This document shows, in pieces, positions 1-10,386 of a DNA stretch of 64,000 nt. The stretch lies in NCBI GenBank assembly GCA_028583405.1, contig JAPTMU010000398.1:87997-151996 (forward strand). Direction: 5' to 3'. The stretch is from Pogonophryne albipinna. Its lineage: Eukaryota; Chordata; Actinopteri; Perciformes; Artedidraconidae. The position numbers and the translations under genes are program-made. The notes under the pieces are model-generated. The model was not told where the DNA came from, did no database searches, and saw nothing but the letters and a program-made list of their open reading frames with translations. The stretch's first letter is position 1; every line of letters starts with the position of its first letter.

Positions 1-179
1 CAACTCACCCAAAGCTAAGAATCCTCTAACACTGACGGATTCACAAAATGCTCCACATTCAGCGCAACACTAGCTTCCGGCTGCAGCTTTTCAAAATAAA
101 ATAAAATGACAAAACTATGGCTGTAGTCCCAGTTTAACAGGATTTAATAAAACAAACATTCATTATTTACACTGTTACA
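1..179 (-). repeat. 3' LTR of gypsy element (partial)
   Basis: Bases 1-179 match 7205-7383 with about four substitutions. On the minus strand the LTR begins TGTAACAGTG at 179. The rest lies outside the window to the left. Confidence 0.92.
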
Positions 180-196
180 TACACCCCCCTTAAATT
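180..196 (-). other. Polypurine tract of gypsy element
   Basis: On the minus strand the bases just before the 3' LTR read TTTAAGGGGGGTGTA, a purine-rich tract where plus-strand DNA priming is expected in LTR retrotransposons. The stretch 197-514 is untranslated element sequence with no recognisable feature. Confidence 0.7.
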
Positions 197-514
197 CTGT
201 TAAACTCCAGTCAAATACTGAACATCATCAAGACAAGAGGGTAAGAAAAAGAAAATATATATTTGTGGTGGCTGTTCGAGGTGAAACCAAATCAAAGACA
301 CAAATTACAGTCGATACAAAATCCTCCCATAAGGAGTGAAAAAGGATAGGGAGGTACCAGGCCCAATACTTTCCTCAGACCAGCAGAAGATGTCATTTAC
401 ACCTTCAAAGCATCTCATCTAAGGCAACACACATAGCATACCCACAAATCTACAAACGCATACAAATACTACTCGGATATAACCCATAAAAAACTGGTAG
501 AATATCCTGACTGC

Positions 515-934
515 TTAAACCTCAAATATCTTATGGAAGAATGCAAAAACTGAACTAGTAACAGATGAGGTATCTTCAACCTTCTGTGCTGCCATCTCAT
601 ATATCAACTTTTTAGGAGGTTTGACATGCCTCCCACATCTAGTAGTGACTGAACCACCACAGCCCGCATGAACACTATGAGGTTGCGTGCAAATAGCATT
701 GGTTTCATTAACAACTTCTGTGGAAGTTAAACGAGAAACGCCAACTGAGTCTGGGTCAGTCAAGTCAGCAGCACTCACAGGGTCTGGGTCAGGTGGTAGA
801 GTCACACTGTCAGGGTCTGGGTCGGTTGGTAGAGTCACACTGTCAGGGTCTGAGTCAGATGAGTGAGCATCAATGGCAGGGACTGAGTCAGGTGAGTGAG
901 CATCACTGGCAGGGACTGGGTCAGGTGAGTTCAT
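515..934 (-). pseudogene. C-terminal tail of gypsy Pol (acidic repeat tail)
   Basis: This 139-codon frame follows the integrase C-terminal frame directly, with only a short gap between them. It holds Asp/Ser/Pro-rich imperfect repeats (DPDPDSVTLP type) and ends with a basic stretch, GRHVKPPKKLIYEM, of the kind seen at the end of many fish gypsy polyproteins. It is probably the terminal part of the polyprotein, separated by a stop or frameshift, rather than an independent gene. The repeat number is likely to vary between copies. Confidence 0.6.
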
Positions 935-937
935 GAG

Positions 938-1576
938 CTAGTCCACAGTGCGATCGTAGCCATCTTCATTGTCCACATGCACCGAGACTTGACCACTTCC
1001 ACATTCCTCATCCCCATTATCTGAGTTGACAAACGAGGCAGGAGTTTCAACCTCGTCCATGAAAAGAAAGTTAACCGGGAGAAGCAGGTTCCGATGCACA
1101 ACTCTCTCTTTTCCAGATTGGGCATCTCTTATCCTGTACATGTTAATCCCAGCCCTCACCGACACAACATCATAGGGCGTAGAAACCCACTTGTCAGCAA
1201 GCTTTCTTTTGCCCCTCTCACCACGGTTGGCCAACAAAACTCGATCACCCACAGCTAGCGGAGAACACTTGACTTTGCGGCTGTAAAGCCCAGCATGACG
1301 GGCTTGCTCATTAAGGCTGTGATTTTGAGCAATCCTTGCAACTTCACACAAGTCCTGTCTCAACTGAGAGACAAACTCATTATGGCTGACCACTCTTTCA
1401 TCCTGAAGCCCATGCTGGAACACAATGTCAATAGGGAGACGTGGCACCCGGCCAAACATGAGGTAAAAAGGGGCAAAGCCGGTTGTCTCATGTACTGTGC
1501 AGTTGTAGCAAAAGGTCAGCGTCTGCAACACCCGGGGCCACCTGGCTTTCATTGTTGGGGGAAGGGTTCTCAACAT
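938..1576 (-). pseudogene. Gypsy integrase, C-terminal part
   Basis: This 212-codon frame carries the end of the integrase core (FCYNCTVHETTGFAPFYLMF, the usual 'N-TTG-SPF-L-FGR' region) followed by a C-terminal module with VGDRVLLANRG and a later KW...PYDVV segment, as in the DNA-binding tail of Ty3/gypsy integrases. It lies downstream of the core fragment at 1666-1854 but in another frame, so integrase is broken by at least one indel. It would process and insert the element's cDNA if intact. Confidence 0.85.
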
Positions 1577-1665
1577 ATTCCCCAGCGTTCTGTCACGCCA
1601 TTACCCATGGGGTGGTAAGGTGTGGTGTGTGACTTTTGCACCCGCCACCTCCAAAAGGTCCTTAA

Positions 1666-1854
1666 TTAGTCTGCTCTCAAAGTTGGCACCCTGATCTGAA
1701 TGGATTCTCTTGGGGAAGCAACATGTTTTGCAGACTGACTCCGACAGGAGAAAGCATGTGCCATTTTTGAGAAATGGTCAGTGACAACCAATACATCAAC
1801 TGTCTTCTTGTCACCAAGTTCAGCTGTCCAAAAGTCGATGCACACCAGTTCCAT
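1666..1854 (-). pseudogene. Gypsy integrase core fragment
   Basis: The frame reads MELVCIDFWTAELG then VLVVTDHFSKMAHAF. This is the start of the retroviral integrase catalytic core: the first catalytic Asp is in CIDF and the second in VTDHFS. The fragment overlaps the out-of-frame tail of the RT frame (1677-4244), so a frameshift lies near the zinc-finger/core boundary. It runs out after about 60 codons, and the core continues in yet another frame towards 1576. Confidence 0.8.
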
Positions 1855-4244
1855 AGGTTCGGATGTCTGAATGCTTTCCAGAGGTGCCCGGGCTTCGGGT
1901 TCAAGTGTTTTGCCAACAACACATCTCTCACATGGTCATTTATGTCTCTTTCCATGCCAGTCCAAAAAAACCTTTCCCTAGCAAGGGACAGTGTTCTCGG
2001 ACGGCCCTGATTACCAGCATTGTTGTGGAGGCCAAGGAGAATCTGAGGCTTGAGATCATCCAGCACGATGAACTGGAAAAACTTTTTGTTCAGTCGATGG
2101 CATGTTCTCATTCTGTACAGAATTCCATTGTGGACTTTAAGCTTTCTCCAGTGTCTGAGGAGTTTTCTGATGCCGCCTGGTTCAGATGTTGCCTCGCGTC
2201 TGTTAGCTTTCCTCTTTTGATGCATATAGAACAGGACCCTGCTTATGGTCTTGTCTTGCTCCTGGAGATTCAAAAGCTGGCTCTGAGGAATAGGAGTGGA
2301 AGAGTCTTCCTCAGGCAACTGTGGCAGTGATAAGTTAGCACTGGGTAGGCCACGATCACCATGAGCCCTCAATGCAGCTGACACTTCTTCTGAGCTGATG
2401 GAACTTCTCACAGACTGGTGAACAGGCCCAGCACCAAGGTCGGATGATGTTGACCGGGTGTCTTGGACAACCTGGCAGTTGTTTGTCAGCCGAAAAACAT
2501 CCTGCACTGTACCCTTGACAACTCCATTGACTTCGTCCAGTAGTGCAACATATGGCTCTTTCAACAAGCGGTAACCAATACATGACTGGACAAAAGGCTC
2601 ACGGCTCAAGGCATCTGCAACAATGTTTTTAACACCCGGAACGTACTTAAGATCGAAGTTGTACGCTGCAAGCTTGGCCACCCACCTTTGTTCACAGGCA
2701 TCCAAACGTGGTTTTGTCAGAATGTACGAAAGGGGGTTGTTATCTGTCCAAGCGGTGAAATGTCTCCACTTCAACCAATGGCTGAATTTGTCGCACACAG
2801 CCCACTTCAGTGCCAAAAACTCCAGCCTGTGTGCTGAATAGTTCATTTGAGACCGGGTCAGCGTCTTACTTGCAAAGGCGACAGGCGGTGCAACTGTCTC
2901 ACCAGGTGACACTTGTGACAAGACGGCTCCAATACCATCAAAAGAAGCATCAACAGCGAGAATGAAAGGCTCATTGAAGTTCGGGTGAGCGAACGTGACA
3001 CCATGAGTGAGCTCACTTTTCAGAGTTTGTAATGATTCCTGACACGCAGGTGTCCAGTCATTAGACGTAAGAGCTGCTGGGGCAGAGGACTTTTTCTTGA
3101 ATTTCTTGCCTTTCTTCGCATGTGATTGAACTTGTCGGCCAGAAATGAGTCTAAACAGAGGTTTGGCCTTCGCAGAGCAATCGACAATGAAATGCTGATA
3201 ATAGAAGACCATGCCCAAGAATGACCTTATCTTCATCCAGGAAGGCGTGACACCATCGCTCTCCATCAACTCTGCTTCCTCCACATCAGCAATGGTCTTC
3301 ACTTTGTCAGGGTCTGTTCTCACCCCATCTGGACAAACGATATGACCCAGAAACTTAACTGAACTCTTCAAGAGATGACATTTCTTAGGGGCCAGCTTGA
3401 GGTTGTGATTTTTCAGACAGGAGAACACCATTTCCAGACGTTCAAGAGCCAGCTGTTCATTAGGGGCAAAAACCATCACGTCGTCAAGGTAACAGAGTAA
3501 GCTGCTGAAGTTTTCATCTCCGAATATTGACAACATCGTCCGCACGAAGGTTGCGGGACTGTTGGACAGGCCTTGAGGCATCCTATTGTACTCATGGAGG
3601 CCGAAGGGTGACGAAAAGGCTGTGTACTTTTTCTGCTCCTCATGAAGTGGCACGTTGTAGAACCCAGAAGTCAAGTCCATGGTAGAGAAGAAGACATTTC
3701 CTCCCAGTGCAGCAAGAGCATCGGCTTGATGAGGCAATGGGTGTGCGTCTTTTACAGTCTTTGCATTGATCCATTTGAACTCAGTACAAATGCGCAGACT
3801 GCCATCCTTCTTCCACACCAAGACCAATGGGGATGCATACTCACTGTGAGATTTCCTGATTATGCCCTTTTCCTCCATCTCATTCAGTGTAGTCCTCAGC
3901 TGCTCATACTGGCTTGGTGGAACCCGGCGGTAAGGCAAGCGAAACGGCCTCTCGTCCACAAGGTGTATTTTGTGGACAAAGTCTGTAGCCTCCCCAAAAT
4001 CCATCTTGTTTCTGGAAAAGATGGACTCATACTTCTTAAGAAGCTGAAAAAGTCTATCTTTCCACTGCTCAGACACCTCACAACTCTCCAAGTCCAAATC
4101 TTGTAGCCCCAGCTTGTTTAGAGCGTCCTTTCTTTGTTCAGGGGTCTTTGTTGTCGAAGAGCACTTTGAGACACTTGCTAGTGACAGAAACCTTTTCAGC
4201 TGGGGGCAGCTCTTCAACTGCAACACATGGGAAGACATCTGCAA
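1677..4244 (-). pseudogene. Gypsy reverse transcriptase and RNase H (Pol)
   Basis: The 855-codon frame contains a Ty3/gypsy RT. STMDLTSGFY (near residue 188) carries the first catalytic Asp and CYLDD (251-255) the Asp pair. RNase H follows (ILAVDASFDGIGAVLSQ, then NIVADALSRE) and then the start of the integrase zinc-binding region (GLHNNAGNQGRPRTL...RFFWTGM). The final ~60 residues do not resemble integrase, which marks a frameshift. The first ~35 residues are an out-of-frame reading of the protease end; the true join is near 4140. RT and RNase H look otherwise uninterrupted. Confidence 0.93.
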
Positions 4245-5148
4245 TCTTACAGTTTCTCCTCAGAGTCACTGGCTTACTGCTTGGGTTAATCAGTTTGAGG
4301 GGAACCCACCTGTCACCCCACAGAGGTGTGACAACACGGCCAACCAACACATTTCTGGGCCTTGATCTTGAGTTAGTCGGTTCAACAACCACTGTGCTCC
4401 CCACTGACAAAGGTGCTGATGCGGGCAATTTTCCCCAGACAAGGTGTTCACACAGTGGTTCAAGAGTAACACTCTGCCTCAACTTCACTGTGTCGATCTT
4501 GTCAGGCAGGGGTCCCCCACGCCATTTCTCAGAGTTGGAGAGCAGGGACAAAAATTGGCAACAATCATCATCTGCAATGTCAACTGGTGTAGCCAGCAGT
4601 CTCCAATAATCGTCAGACTTTTTCATCAGATGTATGAGAATCTTGATAGCATTACTACCAACAATCATGTCGTCTGTTTGTCCAGGGATGACTAATGTTG
4701 GGATGAGCAACTTGAACCCATAGATTGTCACCTCCAAATCATAGACTGCTGTCAGGTAGATATGGTGACCACCAGCACCAACAACAACAATGTCATCAGC
4801 AGGACTTCTCTTCAAATCAGGGCATTGCTGCAAGAAGCGTGCAGCTGCAGCTTCGCTCAGAGAGCATGACATAGAGCCACTATCAATCATGGTTTTCAGT
4901 GGAACTCCACTTGCAGCACTAACATTTGTGTAGAACAAGCTGTCGGATTTCTGAAGTTTCTGCGTAATTTGTAAAATGACAGTCTTTCCAGACGGTGCAA
5001 AGGAACAAAGAGATTCATACAAAGACTCCAAGTCATCACTGTCACAACTGGGAGGGTCACTATCATGATCCACACTGTCCTCCCTGAAGTGCGGACCCAT
5101 TAGTGTTCCGACTGTGGGGGAGCCGCAGGCAACGCACGACCAGGACAA
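4138..5148 (-). pseudogene. Gypsy aspartic protease region
   Basis: The 336-codon frame has the retropepsin active-site motif TMIDSGSMSCSL (DSG at residues 89-91) inside a ~100-residue fold, and it runs to a stop 107 bases inside the next Pol frame. In intact gypsy elements protease and RT normally share one frame, so the overlap most likely reflects a one-base indel near 4140. The beginning overlaps the Gag nucleocapsid frame by about 49 bases in a different frame. That overlap could be either a programmed Gag-Pol frameshift or damage. Confidence 0.85.
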
Positions 5149-5609
5149 GTAAGCCTAGAATGGTTTGGTGAGTGGCACTGAAAACAGAGTCTATGGTCAC
5201 GACAGTGGTTGAAAGTAGAGTGAGCAACGTCATGACAAACAGAGCAAGGTGTGTCATGCAGCCCTTTAATCCTGGGATGTCTTGGGCCAGACTGTCTGGC
5301 TGGACTCGACTGAACAGGCCTCTGCAGAAGCACCTTCTCCAGCATGCCAATAAGGCGTTCCAGGGTAGCAGAGTCTGTGGCGTGTGCTTGTGGTGCACCC
5401 TGTTCCCCGGTAGGTGGCATGTGTGGCATAGGGGTAGTGTGCTGTGTGTTCACCCTTACCTTCTCTTCAGTTACCTTACTCATCCTGGATGTCTTCACTG
5501 AATGATACTCATCTAAGATTTCCTGAACTTCATGAGCAGTCCATTTGTCCATCGTCTTGGACCGAAATGTCATAGAAAGCTCAAGGGAGGGACAGTTCCT
5601 TATGAACAA
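5100..5609 (-). pseudogene. Gypsy Gag, nucleocapsid part
   Basis: This 169-codon frame continues Gag in the same frame after one TGA stop (5610-5612). It ends in a Cys/His-rich region (CSVCHDVAHSTFNHC, then CFQCHSPNHSRLTC, the latter a CCHC-like knuckle) expected to bind element RNA. Because there is no ATG and the frame is unchanged, it is the second half of Gag, not a separate gene. Confidence 0.82.
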
Positions 5610-6542
5610 TCAAGTTACTTCTGTGCCAGGACTATCGAGCGTCTTGCCCTGCTCCCTGAGACGCTCAATGGCAAGGTCCACAGCACGGTGCAACCTGAGA
5701 CAGTAGTCAAATGCCTCCTCACCTTTCCCAGGCAGTGTGGTGTAAAAGTCTGCTAAAGGGAGCAGTGAGCATGGTGCAGAGTCAAAGTGCTTTCTCAGGA
5801 GACCATAGATAGCTTCAGGTTCACGTGTGATGTCTATGTCACTGTTTCTGGTACCAAACCTGACCACGTCTTTTGCTTTGCCTCTTAGATGGGTAAGGAT
5901 CTCCTCAGCCTGTTCCTCAGGTCTCAGGTTGCTTTTCCTAATGAAATCCCTCATGAGTTCCTCCCACTCTCTGACTGAAGTGAAATCAGAGCTGTCTCCT
6001 TTAAAGCATGGGGGATTTTTTTGCTTTCTGTGGGATACAAGCTGCATGTGAGAGGCACCAAGCACGTTTGAAGTCGACATGTCAACATTTACTGGTGAGG
6101 TGGCAGTATTGGTCAGAGGGGCACTAAGAGATGGGCTTAGTTGAGTCATAATGTTCTGTACTACTTTCTGACTAACCTGCTGAAGTACATCTCGCATCTG
6201 ATTAGCAATCTCAGTAGCAAGGGCATCAGGGATAGGAATAGCATAACGAGGCTCATGTAAAATGCCTACAGAGGGGCTAAGAGAAGGGGCTACATCCCTA
6301 CTGGCCAAAGTGAACCCTGGCATACCCTGACTATCCCCCATTACAATACCACGCCCACAAACAGGGGTCTCAAACATAGGAGAACCCAACATTCCCCTCC
6401 CCCTGCCAAAACTAGTTCCCCCCAAAGTACTGTGTCCACTTGACAACACGGAGGAGCAGCAATAGCAGAAACAGTCCCCGGGCCGGGCCGGGCTGAAGAA
6501 ATCACCATCGAGAGTCGACGGGTCACGGCACCAATGTGACAC
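5610..6542 (-). pseudogene. Gypsy Gag, capsid part
   Basis: The frame spans 310 codons, but the first ~50 are LTR/primer-site sequence read through from a GTG. The first in-frame ATG is at about 6392 and is the likelier start. Residues ~170-300 (PPCFKGDSSDFTSVREWEEL to the AFDYCLRLHRAV region) resemble the capsid fold of gypsy Gag proteins. The frame ends at a TGA, and homologous Gag sequence resumes with the very next codon. One point mutation (for example CGA to TGA) would explain the break. Confidence 0.82.
6516..6533 (-). other. Primer-binding site, tRNA-His type
   Basis: One base inside the 5' LTR end the minus strand reads TGGTGCCGTGACCCG. This matches the complement of the 3' end of tRNA-His (TGGTGCCGTGACTCGG) except for one base in the first 15. 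It is the expected site for first-strand cDNA priming. Confidence 0.75.
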
Positions 6543-7383
6543 TTGGGTCCTGCTTTGCTGTTGCTTTCTTGTACTTCACCGGAGTCAGTTTGAGATATCA
6601 ATCCGCTTTTATTCTGCAAACCATGGAATAGACACACATATCCACAGTTTAGCCACAGTACAGTGAGATGTTGCTCCAAAGCTAAGAATCCTCTAACACT
6701 TTTACAGTGATCGTAAAGTGGTATCATTTGTTTAGAGAAAAAGGATTCTAAATACAAATATAAAGAAACCCAATAACATTTATTACAAACATAAAACAAT
6801 TGAGTTTGTAATTGTGACAATAAAGATTAATCAAATTACTTAGATGAACAGTATTCAATAAAACATTTAACAGCTCAAAATAAACATACCTGCAAACCAT
6901 GGAATAGACACACAGATCCACAGTTTAGCCACAGTACAGTGAGATGTTGCTCTACAAAGGAAAGTTTCACATCAGTGACGTAAATGCCACATGCACTCCT
7001 CCACAACGTTAGCGGCTAACTAGTTAGCTGGAAAACGGCTCACTCTCAGCTTATGTACAATTCTTTTAAAAAGTGATACACTACGGAATCTAAAGACATT
7101 TAGCTAAACATAAAATATAACCAATAAATGCAGATAGATTATACACAGAATAGTACACGTAGATCACAATTATTATTATATTTACAACTGAGTGAACAGA
7201 GCAACAACTCACCCAAAGCTAAGAATCCTCTAACACTGACGGATTCACAAAATGCACCACATTCAGTGCAACACTAGCTTCCGGCTGCGGCTTTTCAAAA
7301 TAAAACAAAATGACAAAACTATGGCTGTAGTCCCAGTTTAACAGGATTTAATAAAACAAACATTCATTATTTACACTGTTACA
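6535..7383 (-). repeat. 5' LTR of gypsy element (849 bp)
   Basis: On the minus strand the LTR begins TGTAAC at 7383 and ends TCACA at 6535. It contains an internal duplication: 6616-6676 and 6892-6952 share about 60 bases (GCAAACCATGGAATAGACAC onward), and a CTAAGAATCCTCTAACACT block occurs near 6680 and again near 7215. Confidence 0.88.
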
Positions 7384-7415
7384 CACGCAAAACTCGGCCT
7401 CAGATCTCAATGGGA

Positions 7416-7445
7416 ATCATATGCAAGCATTTGCTTGCATATGAT
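7416..7445. repeat. Perfect 14-bp inverted repeat
   Basis: ATCATATGCAAGCA, two T bases, then its exact reverse complement. It lies just outside the gypsy LTR and is not part of it. Function unknown; it could form a hairpin or be a transposon end. Confidence 0.75.
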
Positions 7446-7549
7446 ACGCTAATGCACGCATTTCCAATGTGTAAAGTCGTGTCATTTGTACGCAGACTGA
7501 AGAGAGTGGTTGGAGGTCCACATAGGACATTTCAGTTTTTGTATATGTT

Positions 7550-7795
7550 TTGCACATAGACTATACATATAAATGGACGTAGGGTCCGTGACGTCACCCA
7601 TAGGATTCTGCAGAGTTGCCGAGAAGCCTAAAGTAGGCGGTGTCGACCACTAACGGCTCGACAGTGACGTCAGAGTTCAACTCCCGCCTGTTCCAGCCTG
7701 ATCCAAATAAGGGCAAAGAGGCTGAGTCGAGGCGGGACCTGCTGCCACCTAGCTGGAAGTTCCAGAGCTAGCTGAAGCTACCAAGCTAAGCTAAC
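7550..7795 (+). repeat. Dispersed repeat, inverted partner at 40610-40853
   Basis: The stretch containing GTGACGTCACCCATAGGATT, the tract around AACTCCCGCC and the AGCTAGCTGAAGCT block recurs in reverse orientation at 40610-40853, where it forms one end of a longer THAP-bearing repeat. This copy holds only that terminal part. Confidence 0.8.
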
Positions 7796-8343
7796 ATGCT
7801 CCCCATCTGCACACTGCCAGCGCATTTTACGTTTCTAAGGTAAGCGGACATGAAACTATTCAGCATACTATAAATAATAATCTAAGTTATTGAGTTTTTA
7901 GCATAATACTTCAGAATCTTAAAATCCCTTAATGTTTGTATGCAATTGTGCTAAATTCAACACTGGAATCAAGCAAATATTAATATGTTTGCATTAGTTA
8001 TTTATATTTTGTTTGCATTAGTTATTTATATTTTGATATCACTTAATTATACGTTTAATACATTTAAGTCAAGCTAAGGTACATGTGATGGTAGCTAGTT
8101 AGTGCTCTTACCTGTGAGGCCTCCTCCAAACAGCATAATAACCAGACTGTATCATTAAAACTAAGTACCAGTTCTAGATCCTTGACTTTAGACAAACAAT
8201 TCAAAAGACAAAATGTATTTAAAGACCAATCTTTATTTGAATGTGCCTCTTAACCTGATATATTAGTTATACAGTAATAGTTTTGACAATCTAAAAAAAC
8301 TGAGCAACTCAACGGTTAACTTTATATTTCTTATTGTCTAAAG
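7796..8343. other. No recognisable feature
   Basis: AT-rich single-copy-looking sequence. A short direct duplication (TTTGCATTAGTTATTTATATT twice, near 7990-8035) is the only pattern seen. No plausible exon. Confidence 0.5.
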
Positions 8344-8590
8344 CAGGGGTTTTCAAAGTGTGGGAAGGTGAGCCTCCCCTCAGAGAACATAAGAACAGCC
8401 GCGCCCACCCTCCCAATTATTATTGCTATTATTATTATTATTGTTGTTGTTGCTATAATGCAGGGGCATTCAATTGCATTTCAAAGAGGTTCAGTGAGAG
8501 AAAATGTCATTAAGTCTGATCGCCGGGGTCTGCGTTATAGCAGGGCGAGGCGAGTTAGGAACTCTACAATTTTGCTCACATTCCCCTCCC
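8344..8590 (+). mobile_element. Two hAT left-end fragments
   Basis: CAGGGGTTTTCAAAGTGTGG near 8345 and CAGGGGCATTCAATTGCATT near 8461 both look like hAT terminal inverted repeats. The second resembles, in inverted form, the hAT end at 48460-48489. A TTATTATTATTGTTG microsatellite separates them. No matching right ends or TSDs were found, so both appear truncated. Confidence 0.55.
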
Positions 8591-8596
8591 CATCCC

Positions 8597-8905
8597 TTAA
8601 CTTGGCCTGAGTACCAATCCATGTGTGGATTGTGGTTTTTTTAACCAGGGGAATCCCAATACAAGTGAGTGCTGAGGAGAATTGAATAAATTAAATTGTA
8701 ACATTTCTGAATGATTCTGAATCACTACCTGAACGGGCTCGGTATGATCCGTGACTTGACACATTAGTCTGCCATCTAATGCGCTGGCATTGATGGGGTG
8801 GACCAAAGGAAAAGTCTTAAGGTTAAGTAGTTTGGCTAGCTCCCAATCTATAAGACTCTCATCGGCCCCAGGGTCGATCAGTGCCTCTAGTGCAGGGGTC
8901 ACCAA
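8597..8905 (-). pseudogene. Second gypsy element: protease fragment
   Basis: This 102-codon frame has a retropepsin-like active site, ALIDPGADESLIDWELA, in which the usual DSG is DPG. A protease core follows (SLVLGFPWLKKP at the C-terminal side). The Ser/Thr-to-Pro change at the active site and the lack of flanking Pol sequence point to a dead remnant. Together with the Gag piece at 9740-10150 it forms the remains of one minus-strand gypsy element, distinct from the one at 1-7383, split by later insertions (8893-9660). Confidence 0.75.
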
Positions 8906-9128
8906 CCTTTTTTAGGGTGAGGGCTACTTTTAAAAAATAAAACAAGTCGGGGGCTACTTTTACTCCTTTTTTTGTGTTTTTGCAGTGTATATATTTAGCA
9001 CATTTTAACATTATGATGTGCTGACCTTTAACCTTTGTGTGCTGTTTGGGTCTGTGGGACCCGTTTTCAGTGTTTACTAAAAGAACATGTATTCAATTTA
9101 ATTATTTTAACCTGCTTTATTTGGGGTT
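8893..9128 (+). mobile_element. hAT-like left end inserted in gypsy remnant
   Basis: CAGGGGTCACCAACCTTTTT followed by GGGCTACTTTT blocks is a typical hAT terminus. It interrupts the gypsy remnant between protease and Gag. The bases before it are CTCTAGTG, but I could not find a matching TSD and right terminus around 9640. Confidence 0.5.
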
Positions 9129-9191
9129 GGACCTCACCTCCTCTAGGGGGGACCTCACCTCCTCTAGGGGGGACCTCACCTCCTCTGCGGG
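9129..9191 (+). repeat. Three tandem 21-bp units
   Basis: GGACCTCACCTCCTCTAGGGG occurs at 9129-9149 and 9150-9170 and, with two changes, at 9171-9191. A GC-rich hairpin (GGGGGCATGCACCCCC) follows at once. Confidence 0.9.
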
Positions 9192-9548
9192 GGTCCGGGG
9201 GCATGCACCCCCGGGAAGATGTTTTTTTAAATGTTGAAGTGAAATGCATCAATCTGCTGCACTTTGAGCACAACATGAATTTATGGATACAGTTCTCAAC
9301 ACTCAGATGAAAGGGAGCTGTATACTTTTCAATACTCCAAACATCTTTAGAATATTATCACAACCAATAACAAATCATTTAAACTTGTTTATTCTTATCT
9401 TGTGTTACCTAGTTAGCATTCTTTCTTTTTATGTATGCATATTTTACTAATCACTCCCCTTTTAAACAGTTTTTTTACTGTCCTATAGTACACATTGGAA
9501 TGATTTCTTACTTTATCTATATTAAATAGATAAAGGTGTGCTCTCCCT

Positions 9549-9550
<2 letters not shown>

Positions 9551-9616
<66 letters not shown>

Positions 9617-9629
9617 CGCTCGCTCTCTC
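9551..9629 (+). repeat. (CT)n microsatellite
   Basis: About 30 uninterrupted CT dinucleotides followed by CGCTCGCTCG. The Arg/Glu and Leu/Ser frames across it are artefacts of the repeat. Confidence 0.97.
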
Positions 9630-9669
9630 ACAGAGGCTGTGTGCTCCTCTGTGGCGATGGCGGCTTGCG

Positions 9670-10386
9670 TTAAAAAATAATAATAAACATATTTGTAAAG
9701 TGGGGGGACACAAACGGGATTTCGAAAAGAGCTTGTCCTTTTCCTGGACATGCGGCATGCTGGTGGCCCGGACGTCCACAGTAAAAACAGCTTCCCTCCT
9801 GTAGTCGGCGCTGTCTTTCCTCTGGGGAAATCCTGGTCCTTCCCAGCTGCATGGGTTCCTCCCGTGCTTGTAGAGGCGCTGTTTCTGGAGTTGCAGAAAC
9901 AGGCAGAATTAATGAGGAAGAATTCCCAGGAAAACGCCCCTGGTGGCTTGGAGGTATGGCTCGACGCCTCTCTCTCTCCCTCTCTCTGAGGCGATTATCC
10001 ACTCGAGTGGCCATGGAAATGAATGTTTCCAGGTCTTGAGGTAATTCCAACGGAGCCAGGCAATCCTTTATGGGATCTGACAGTCCATTCATAAACGCGT
10101 CTATCAACGCCCCTGGCGCCCCTATGGGCCAGCCACCACTGGCGTGAAGTATTGGTTCTTGGTTCTTGCCGGGCAGCCGAGTGGGGCCAGCTAAGAACCG
10201 GTTTTCGGTGCTTAGAACCGGCTCCACTGCGGTGGAAACAGGAAGAACCAGAGCTAAATCAGGCTGTAGCCCGGAACTGGCTCTGGAACCGGTTTGGTGG
10301 AAAAGGGAGTAGCATGAAGCTGCAGCGTCGGAGGCTGCAGTCTCAGGACCGCACTCCTGGGACCGCACTCCCAGGAGTGCGGTCAC
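9670..10386 (-). pseudogene. Second gypsy element: Gag C-terminal half
   Basis: Within this 238-codon frame only about 9740-10150 looks like Gag. DAFMNGLSDPIKDCLAPLEL and ETFISMATRVDNRLRERE belong to the capsid end, and EEPMQLGRTRISPEERQRRL leads into a CCHC knuckle, CFYCGRPGHQHAAC. This arrangement is usual in fish sushi/chromovirus-like gypsy elements. The upstream ~75 residues (10160-10386) are unrelated sequence read through by chance, and the last ~15 are from the junction with inserted DNA. Minus strand, 5' of the protease fragment at 8597-8905. Confidence 0.78.
10347..10384. repeat. Perfect 16-bp hairpin
   Basis: GACCGCACTCCTGGGA, six bases (CCGCAC), then the exact reverse complement. 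Its origin is unknown. Confidence 0.8.

Larger units (their letters stand above)
1..7383 (-). mobile_element. Ty3/gypsy-type LTR retrotransposon, left LTR cut by window edge
   Basis: Two direct LTR copies flank Gag, protease, reverse transcriptase/RNase H and integrase segments, all on the minus strand in canonical Ty3/gypsy order. The 5' LTR is complete (6535-7383); only 179 bases of the 3' LTR lie in the window. A primer-binding site follows the 5' LTR and a purine tract precedes the 3' LTR. The coding part is split over several frames, with an in-frame stop in Gag, a shift between protease and RT, and breaks in integrase, so this copy looks dead. The visible LTR overlap differs at about 4 of 179 positions, which suggests a fairly recent insertion. 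Confidence 0.93.

Noticed and set aside
4114..4609. Plus-strand frames across the gypsy element
   Set aside because: Shadows of the minus-strand Pol and protease frames with no domain similarity.
8893..9660. A complete hAT between 8893 and the CT tract
   Set aside because: No inverted CAGGGGTCACC end and no CTCTAGTG duplication found at the right side.
9538..9804. Leu/Ser- and Arg/Glu-repeat frames at 9.5 kb and 22.7 kb
   Set aside because: Translations of (CT)n microsatellites.
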